Assembly: GCA_965220505.1 (NCBI GenBank)
Contig: CBDCQE010000001.1
Coordinates: 1,116,001 to 1,180,000 of the forward strand
Direction of reading: 5' to 3'
Source of the DNA: Bin87 sp965220505
GTDB lineage: Bacteria; Chloroflexota; Dehalococcoidia; Lucifugimonadales; UBA3495
Length of the DNA stretch: 64,000 nucleotides
Within the stretch, counting starts at the first letter, position 1; each line of letters starts with the position of its first letter. Positions 58,305-64,000 of this stretch are shown one piece after another. Made by a program: the position numbers and the translations under genes. A model generated the notes under the pieces. It ran no database searches and was not told the origin of the DNA. It was given only the letters and a program-made list of their open reading frames with translations.

Positions 58305-60197
58305 TCAGGGTAGCCACTTGTACCACAACAAAGCGCCGTAAGCGATAGTCACCAGCAATCCGATTACGATTGATGTGGTCTGCTCCAACCGTCGGCTGAC
58401 CGCGTCGCGGAACACTACACCATATCCCTCGTAGAAAACTGCGCCTTCGTGGTCTTGATATTGCTGCTCTTCCAATATGTCGCCGGCCCGGTCGCGGTGC
58501 AGATCCCACACGTTGATAATCAGGAATACGATAACGGCGGAGAACAGCACCACCAACATTTCGACGAGGAAGCCGATCCAGCCGGTTACGCCGGGACGCG
58601 AGGCCATGCCGATGAACACGGTAATGCCGCCGAATATGATCAGCGCAAACAACTCACCGAACTCGATGCCCTGTTGCCGTGAATGGGCGATGACGTTGAG
58701 CTGGGTTTCGGCCTCGGCGAGTTGGACCTGATCGTCAGGGTTGGGATTCGATGCCTCGGCCCGGTCCAAACAATCCTTGGTGTCCTGGTAAGCGGTTTTC
58801 AGTTGTTCGGGAGTCACCGCCTTGTCAATGCTGATGACGTGCATTCGGGCGGCCTGGTGGATTACGTCGCGGCGGGCCAGCAAGTCAACGTTCTGGAACA
58901 GGGTGTAGAGGCGGTTATCCTCTTCCTGGGTCTGTGTGGATAGCCGGGCTACCCGGAAGGAGCGCAACAGAGTGAACACAGTGGCGGACAGGCCCAGGGC
59001 GCCGAAGTAGGTTTCTCCGGGCCACTGCCATTCACCAAAGGGCAGGTATTGCAGCACATCGTCCCGCAGATAGACGAAGGCGCCGCAGGTCCACAGGGCC
59101 AGCAGCAGAGCCTTGAAGCCGAACCTGACCTCCGCCTCAGAGTTAATCAGCAGGTTGACGATGACTATTCCTATGATCCCAATGATGAGATAGTCCAAGT
59201 TCTCCGGCTGAGTCTGGGTGAGCAAAAAGAGCCATGCCAGGCTGAATACGGGAGCCGCAAAGGCCAGAGCGTTGACGCCCGCGTGGTGGGCAATAAGGTT
59301 GGCTTTACGCCAGGCCGCGTTGGCGATGCCGCTGGCTGCGCCGCCCACGACAATCGCGATGAAGAGCGAGCGGGAATCCATCACTTCGCCGCTGCTGATT
59401 CCGACAAAGGTGTTCAAAAGGCCGGAGACGGCGCTGGCGATAAGGAGGGCAACCAGAAGGCCCAAGAAGTCCAAATCGCCTTGATCCGGGGCCTCGTCTT
59501 GGTCCGACTCATCGTCCGCGGTGACTGGCCGGCCCGCATGTGAAATTTCTTCCGCCAGGTCGGTTCCCCAGCGGAATCCGAAGGCGTTGCAGGCGGTGGC
59601 AATTGCGCCCAGCGTCGCGAGGACGACACCGATGACGAGCTCGGCGAGACGACCGGTTTCGACGTTCTGGAAGCCGCCGGCCTGCCCGACAATGATGAAG
59701 GCGAAACCCAGCAAGCCAAATGCGATCAACAACAATATTTCAGGGGAGAGCCGGTGGTATCGCTCTTCATGTTTGTACAATCGGTCGTGAATGATGACAA
59801 TGAAAATCGGCCAGGTACCGAACATGATGGCGCTGATGGACACGTCCACAAAGCGAGTCGACCAGGCCAAAAAGGCGAAGTTGAAGTTGGCGGCTATGGA
59901 GAGGACAATCCTGTGATCGATGGCACGACCAACGACCAGGCGCAGCATATTGGCGTTGAACAGCAGGGAAGGGTACCGGTAGGCGATAAAGACCAGACAG
60001 CCAAGGACGACACCGGCACTCATGGCGGCGTTGAACAGGAAGGGCGTTTTTCCGCCCCCACCCCAGGAAATGATCAGAGGCAGGGCCGAAAAGAGGGCTA
60101 CGGCCAACAGCATGTAGGCATTGGCGAGACGGTTCCCAATCAGGCGGTCCCTGGCCATATTGGGTATCTGTATCAACGTCCGGGGCGCGTTTCTCAT
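58305..60197 (-). CDS. Large EamA-like membrane protein with C-terminal extension, paralogue A
   Basis: 630 residues. The first about 370 resemble a ten-helix EamA/DMT transporter (ARFVDVSISAIMFGTWPIFIVIIHD-like segments; a charged loop around 225-245 rich in Asp/Glu). The rest is a further TM pair, a soluble helical segment (about 440-530) with a RQQGIEFGELFALIIFGG motif, and two or three more TM helices ending in LLWYKWLP. Such an extension is not part of ordinary DMT transporters. It is next to a paralogue of the same layout, 16 bp away. Substrate unknown. Confidence 0.7.
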   Translation of the reverse strand: MRNAPRTLIQIPNMARDRLIGNRLANAYMLLAVALFSALPLIISWGGGGKTPFLFNAAMSAGVVLGCLVFIAYRYPSLLFNANMLRLVVGRAIDHRIVLSIAANFNFAFLAWSTRFVDVSISAIMFGTWPIFIVIIHDRLYKHEERYHRLSPEILLLIAFGLLGFAFIIVGQAGGFQNVETGRLAELVIGVVLATLGAIATACNAFGFRWGTDLAEEISHAGRPVTADDESDQDEAPDQGDLDFLGLLVALLIASAVSGLLNTFVGISSGEVMDSRSLFIAIVVGGAASGIANAAWRKANLIAHHAGVNALAFAAPVFSLAWLFLLTQTQPENLDYLIIGIIGIVIVNLLINSEAEVRFGFKALLLALWTCGAFVYLRDDVLQYLPFGEWQWPGETYFGALGLSATVFTLLRSFRVARLSTQTQEEDNRLYTLFQNVDLLARRDVIHQAARMHVISIDKAVTPEQLKTAYQDTKDCLDRAEASNPNPDDQVQLAEAETQLNVIAHSRQQGIEFGELFALIIFGGITVFIGMASRPGVTGWIGFLVEMLVVLFSAVIVFLIINVWDLHRDRAGDILEEQQYQDHEGAVFYEGYGVVFRDAVSRRLEQTTSIVIGLLVTIAYGALLWYKWLP

Positions 60198-60213
60198 TCG
60201 CCGGCCTCCCGGT

Positions 60214-62019
60214 TCAGCTGATCCATTTGTACCAGAGCAGCACCGCGTAGGCAGCTATTATCAGCAAGCCGATTACAACCGACACGCCCCGTTCAAATCG
60301 GCGGCTTCTGGGATCGCGAAAGATTACGCCGTAACCCTCCGGCCCCTCCTGGGTGTCCAGGACCAGGTTGGCGCGGTCCCGATGCAAGTCCCACACGTTG
60401 ACAATGAGGAAGATTATCACCGCCGGGAACAGCGCGCTGAATACCTCATACAGGAATGCCGTCCATCCCGAGACCTCAGGCCGGGACAGCAAGGACAGCA
60501 GCACGGTGCTGCCGCCGAAAATGATGAGGGCAAATAGCTCGCCAAAGTCCACGCCCTGCTGGCGGGAGTGGACCATCATGTTGAGCTGGGTCTCGGCGTT
60601 GGCCAACAGCCGGCGGTCGGCGACGGGCAGGTCCACGGCGGCGGCCTGAACGAAACAGAATTTGACCCGAGTGTAGGCACGTCGCAGTTCTTCGACGTTC
60701 CGGGAGCCGTCGACGGCGCGGAGATGTTCGCTGGCCTCGGGAGCGATCAGGCGGCGGCGGGCCAGCAGTTCCAGGTTGCGGTGCAAGGCGAAGATGCGGT
60801 TGTCCTCGTCCTGGGTGCGTGGAGCGATGCGGGCGACGCGGAAGGTGAGCAGCAGGATAAAGACAGTGGCCGAGAAGCCCAGGGCGCCCAGGTAGGTCTC
60901 CCGAGGCCAGAGCCAGCCGCCAAAGGGGAGGTAGATTAGGAATTCGTCGCGGAGATAGACGAAGGCGCCACAGCCCCAGAGGGCCAGCATCAAAGCTTTA
61001 AACCCAAAACGTATATCAGCCTCAAAGTTGATAAGGAGATTTGTGGAGATGATGGCGACTGCGCCGATGACCAAGTAGTCAACACGGAGCACATCAACCT
61101 TTCCGAACACCGCAAGCCAAGCGAGGCTAGCGACCGGTATCGCGTACCCAAGCGCGTTGATACCAAGATTCGTGGTGACCATATTGGCCTTGCGTAGCAG
61201 GATGCTCGCAGGAGCATGCAAGAGCAAACCACCCAATGCGGCGACTGTAAGCATACTAAGGTTTACGGGGCCTCCCGAAGCGAAACCGATCCCGGCGTTC
61301 ATCACTGCAACCAAGAAGCTGCTGATCCCGAACCCAAGAATCACTCCAAAAAAGACCGTACCGTCATTGCCTAAATGAAAACGGGCCGCCTCCTTCAGCC
61401 TTCCGGCCAACTCCCTACCCCACACAAATGGGAAAGCACCAAGAGAGGCTGCGACCGCTGCCAGAAGCGCAAGAAAGACACCGAACAGGATGTCGGAAAA
61501 AAGCACTCCATCGAAACTGACAAAATCCTCGGTCTGGCTGCCGACTACCAGGACAAAGCCTCCTAACGCTACAACCAGAAAGAGAAAGATGGATTGGAAA
61601 TTCCTCCGATAGACCCTTTCTTCACGGAGCAGCCAGCCAGTCAGCAGTATGAAGAATACGGGCCATGTTTCGAGAAGGATCGCAGCAATTGAAACATCGA
61701 CGAAGCGAGTCGCCCAAGCGAACAGAGCATAGTCAAAATTTCCGATAGTGGCCCAGAAGATTGCCCAACTCGCGGTGTGGCGGGCGGCCAAGGAAATCAC
61801 CACCGGGTCCATGATCAACGACCGGTAGAGCGCCAACAAGACTAGGGCACAACCCCCGGCAACCCCCAATCTCCACGCCGCATTGAACAGGAACGGATTC
61901 TCAAAACCGCCGGCCTGGCTAATCAACAACGGTACGAGCGAATAAAAAAACACCGCCATGAGCATATAGCCGGCGGCGAGATTGTTATTTGAATCCCTAT
62001 TTGTGGACTCAGCAGCCAT
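60214..62019 (-). CDS. Large EamA-like membrane protein with C-terminal extension, paralogue B
   Basis: 601 residues from ATG 62019. It is collinear with paralogue A: LAAGYMLMAVFFYSLVPLLIS, TRFVDVSIAAILLETWPVFF, GFKALMLALWGCGAFVYLRDEFL (in part), the soluble helical segment with HSRQQGVDFGELFALIIFGG, NVWDLHRDRAN, and LLWYKWIS. The first gene of the pair. An extended -10 lies 8 bp before the ATG, suggesting a nearly leaderless transcript. Function unknown; a drug/metabolite-type exporter or a membrane sensor are both possible. Confidence 0.7.
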   Translation of the reverse strand: MAAESTNRDSNNNLAAGYMLMAVFFYSLVPLLISQAGGFENPFLFNAAWRLGVAGGCALVLLALYRSLIMDPVVISLAARHTASWAIFWATIGNFDYALFAWATRFVDVSIAAILLETWPVFFILLTGWLLREERVYRRNFQSIFLFLVVALGGFVLVVGSQTEDFVSFDGVLFSDILFGVFLALLAAVAASLGAFPFVWGRELAGRLKEAARFHLGNDGTVFFGVILGFGISSFLVAVMNAGIGFASGGPVNLSMLTVAALGGLLLHAPASILLRKANMVTTNLGINALGYAIPVASLAWLAVFGKVDVLRVDYLVIGAVAIISTNLLINFEADIRFGFKALMLALWGCGAFVYLRDEFLIYLPFGGWLWPRETYLGALGFSATVFILLLTFRVARIAPRTQDEDNRIFALHRNLELLARRRLIAPEASEHLRAVDGSRNVEELRRAYTRVKFCFVQAAAVDLPVADRRLLANAETQLNMMVHSRQQGVDFGELFALIIFGGSTVLLSLLSRPEVSGWTAFLYEVFSALFPAVIIFLIVNVWDLHRDRANLVLDTQEGPEGYGVIFRDPRSRRFERGVSVVIGLLIIAAYAVLLWYKWIS

Positions 62020-62027
62020 GACAACGG

Positions 62028-62036
62028 ATTGTAGCA
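62028..62036 (-). promoter_or_regulatory. Extended -10 element of the EamA-like pair
   Basis: TGCTACAAT on the minus strand (-10 TACAAT at 62028-62033), ending 8 bp before the ATG. No convincing -35 was found. Confidence 0.5.
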
Positions 62037-62117
62037 CGGCGATTAAGACCGCCTTGCCACGCTCATAGTAGGCGACTATATTGTTGCGCTGGTGGAGAAC
62101 GCTGCCGAGGGATAGAA

Positions 62118-62225
62118 ATGGCTATTGCAGAGATAAGCGAGTTTCGGATGCATGACCAGGTGTTCGGCGCGACGGACTTTCCGGCGCTGGCACTGGTACA
62201 AGGTGGGTTGGGCAGCGGGCGGTAG
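62118..62225 (+). pseudogene. Truncated copy of the 5' end of an alpha/beta-hydrolase gene
   Basis: Translation from 62118 gives 35 residues, MAIAEISEFRMHDQVFGATD then FPALALVQGGLGSGR and a stop. This matches the start of the hydrolase at 63149 (MAFAEINGYRMHYEVFGDAA, then APALALIHGGLGGG) at most positions. The copy ends abruptly at the point where the intact gene continues. The oxyanion-loop HGG has become QGG. It looks like a partial duplication followed by decay. Confidence 0.8.
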
Positions 62226-62275
62226 GAACCCGAGTGTAACCCGGTCAACCACTTGTGGAAGCGGTTGATCGTGCG

Positions 62276-62983
62276 CTAACGTCCTCCGCGCAGCCGACGC
62301 AACTCGGCTTGCAGTTCCCGCACTTGCGCCTCCGCGGTTTCTGCCCGGGCGGTCTGTGATTGGAAGGTTGGGATGTGCTCTCCGGTAGCGGGATCATGCC
62401 AACCCAGATAGCCGCCATCAACCCTCAGGATCAAGTTCAGCGCCGCGCTATAACCCTGGAACACGCCGGCCCGGATCTCGTGCATCTCTATCTCCTCGTA
62501 TTTCCCATCCACCAACCGGTAACCCCGCAACGTGAACCCGTAGAACCGACCTTCGCTGTCGAACAGCCAGTATTCAGATACGCCCAGCCGCTCGTAGTAA
62601 TCCTTCTTCGGCCCCAGATCGTCGTTGGAAGTGCGTTGGGAGGCCACCTCCAGGATGAAGTCCGGCGGCTTGGCCTGCTCGGACACGACGTAGCCGTTGC
62701 GGGCCTCGTAGGCGGCGGGGTCAGCGTCGAAGGCCACCAGCAGGTCCGGGTAGCGGCAGTCGTTGGGGTCGTAGTCTGGCCCGAGGATGACGTAGCGTTC
62801 GCCGGTGACCAGGGTGGTGTCGTGGTTGCCCAGGTATTGAGAAAGGTGGTGGGTCTGACCCGGTTCGTGCAGATGTTTTACGGAGGTCATGTCGTCGGGA
62901 TGACGCTGCGGGATGTCGGGCAGGGGGAAGGGTTGGGCCGGGGCGGATGCCGCGGGCGGGTTGGCGGGTCGTGCTGTGGTCAT
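62276..62983 (-). CDS. Uma2 family protein with C-terminal coiled coil
   Basis: 235 residues. RYPDLLVAFDAD, PPDFILEVASQRTSNDDLGPKKDYYERLGVSEYWLFD (in part) and GYRLVDGKYEEIEM are the Uma2 hallmarks (D...E-x-A). A Pro-rich N-terminus and a final coiled coil (ETAEAQVRELQAELRRLRGG) frame the domain. It is related to the protein at 41054. Family fold is nuclease-like; biological role not established. It is located between the pseudogene fragment and the intact hydrolase gene. Confidence 0.85.
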   Translation of the reverse strand: MTTARPANPPAASAPAQPFPLPDIPQRHPDDMTSVKHLHEPGQTHHLSQYLGNHDTTLVTGERYVILGPDYDPNDCRYPDLLVAFDADPAAYEARNGYVVSEQAKPPDFILEVASQRTSNDDLGPKKDYYERLGVSEYWLFDSEGRFYGFTLRGYRLVDGKYEEIEMHEIRAGVFQGYSAALNLILRVDGGYLGWHDPATGEHIPTFQSQTARAETAEAQVRELQAELRRLRGGR

Positions 62984-63148
62984 GCTGAACCTCGACGGAC
63001 GGGGTCAGGTGCGATCAGGCGAGGGTATCGTACTGGACCGGATCATACCATTCTTGAAGCACTATGGCCTGACGGCAACGGGCATTGCCGCCGATGGGGC
63101 CGTCAATTATATTGGGCGGCACTCGGATTGGCGCGGGAGGACGGCACG

Positions 63149-64000
63149 ATGGCTTTTGCAGAGATAAACGGATACCGGATGCACTACGAGGTGTTCGGGG
63201 ACGCCGCAGCGCCGGCGCTGGCCCTGATACACGGTGGATTGGGAGGCGGGGACGGGGCCAAAGACACGGTTAACCGGCAGGCGGGCGCGCTGTCCGAGGG
63301 GTATCGTTGCGTGTTCTATGACCGGCGGGCGTGCGGCGAGTCCGACACGCCGGCGGACGGGTACGATATGGCCAACTGCGCCCGGGACCTGCGGGAGTTG
63401 CTGGCGCATCTTGGCATCGGCAAGGCCCACATCCTGGGATCGTCCGCGGGCGGACCGATTGCGACGCAGTTTGCGCTGGACTATCCGGAACTGACGGACA
63501 CGCTGATCCTGATCAACACGATGAGTTATTCGGAGGAGGACCAGCGGGAAATCCGTCGGCAGGAATTGCACCGGTTGAAGGAACGGATCGCGGAGGTGGG
63601 CAGGTCGGTGGCCGTGGAGCAGGCGATAGCGGAGCGGTTCCCCCAGATGATGACCGATGATCCGGAGCGGTTCGCGCGGATCGCGGCGGATAACCTGGCC
63701 CGCATCGACGGCATTGCCGCGACGCAGCAAGCGTACCTGGACATTGGCGATTCGCTGGAGTCGCGGTTGTCGGAGCTGAAGATGCCGACGCTGGTGGTCC
63801 ACGGGGACGCTGACAGCCGGATTCCCGTGGAATGCGGCCGCAGCCTGGCATCGGGAATCGCCGGGGCCGAGTTGCACGTGATCGCCGGGGCGGAGCATGG
63901 GTTGATGACCAACGAAGCCGCCGGCGAAACGCAGCGGATCATCCTGGACTTCCTGGGGCGTACGGCGGCAGCGGATCGGGAGCAGGCGGTGAAGGCGCGG
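63149..64000 (+). CDS. Alpha/beta hydrolase, 3'-truncated by window edge
   Basis: 284 residues visible, with no stop before the window end. Canonical serine hydrolase fold: HGGLGGG oxyanion loop, YDRRACGES, nucleophile elbow GSSAGG, the acidic residue in VVHGDADSRIP, and catalytic His in GAEHGLM, so the catalytic triad is complete within the window. Only a short C-terminal tail can be missing. It resembles the 3-oxoadipate enol-lactonase/haloperoxidase-like branch. The 5' end was partly duplicated 1 kb upstream (62118-62225). Confidence 0.87.
   Translation, partial: MAFAEINGYRMHYEVFGDAAAPALALIHGGLGGGDGAKDTVNRQAGALSEGYRCVFYDRRACGESDTPADGYDMANCARDLRELLAHLGIGKAHILGSSAGGPIATQFALDYPELTDTLILINTMSYSEEDQREIRRQELHRLKERIAEVGRSVAVEQAIAERFPQMMTDDPERFARIAADNLARIDGIAATQQAYLDIGDSLESRLSELKMPTLVVHGDADSRIPVECGRSLASGIAGAELHVIAGAEHGLMTNEAAGETQRIILDFLGRTAAADREQAVKAR

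Noticed and set aside
1..64000. CRISPR array, prophage, complete insertion sequence or rRNA operon
   Set aside because: No regularly spaced repeats, phage structural genes, transposases or rRNA sequences were seen.

Overview
The window is high-GC and gene-dense. Its gene content suggests an uncultivated Chloroflexota bacterium of the SAR202/Dehalococcoidia type. This is an inference from repeated oxidative-catabolism paralogues (three IlvB-like TPP enzymes, three CitE/HpcH-like lyases, paired M20 amidohydrolases, LLM and MmgE/PrpD enzymes, acetamidase, ADP-forming acyl-CoA synthetase), Uma2 nucleases, Tat genes and several families of dispersed palindromic repeats. No rRNA, CRISPR array, complete insertion sequence or prophage was seen.

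Layout. 0-8 kb: partial AIR-synthase/HypE-like gene, threonine dehydratase, an AT-richer non-coding segment rich in GGTACA motifs ahead of a small HTH gene, acetamidase, a frameshifted repeat-plus-HExxH protein, and a TPP enzyme. 8-20 kb: repeat-rich gap, BglII-like restriction-modification pair, TPP enzyme plus acyl-CoA synthetase, DUF2332, and a tandem trio of CitE-like proteins. 20-29 kb: a large CHAT-like/NTPase/TPR protein, alpha/beta hydrolase, HsdR-like nuclease, HicBA, LLM oxidoreductase, MmgE/PrpD. 29-41 kb: sigma/anti-sigma/zinc-ribbon operon, two-domain ThyX, and a long leftward operon lpdA-pdhA-pdhB-pdhC-TPP enzyme-methyltransferase. 41-47 kb: Tat genes, an RlmD-Maf fusion, thioredoxin and a selenocysteine tRNA. 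47-64 kb: lutABC, MNT-HEPN pair, glycerate kinase, paired M20 enzymes, cysteine desulfurase, two large EamA-like membrane paralogues, Uma2, and an alpha/beta hydrolase cut by the window end.

The most striking observation is at 40417-40842 (minus). A ferredoxin:thioredoxin reductase (FTR) catalytic-chain homologue reads through an in-frame UGA that replaces the second cysteine of its CHC motif, the redox-active cysteine of the family. The reading frame continues sensibly for 54 codons. A hairpin with a GGUC loop, closely resembling the E. coli fdhF SECIS, follows the UGA at the right distance. A tRNA with UCA anticodon and a long variable arm (selC) lies 5.3 kb away, directly behind a thioredoxin gene. 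Together these indicate a selenocysteine-containing FTR-like thiol reductase.

Other points worth following: a CHAT-like domain that has lost both catalytic residues, a ThyX whose two halves keep complementary parts of the catalytic motif, a MNT-HEPN pair with eroded motifs, and a truncated copy of the 5' end of a hydrolase gene.
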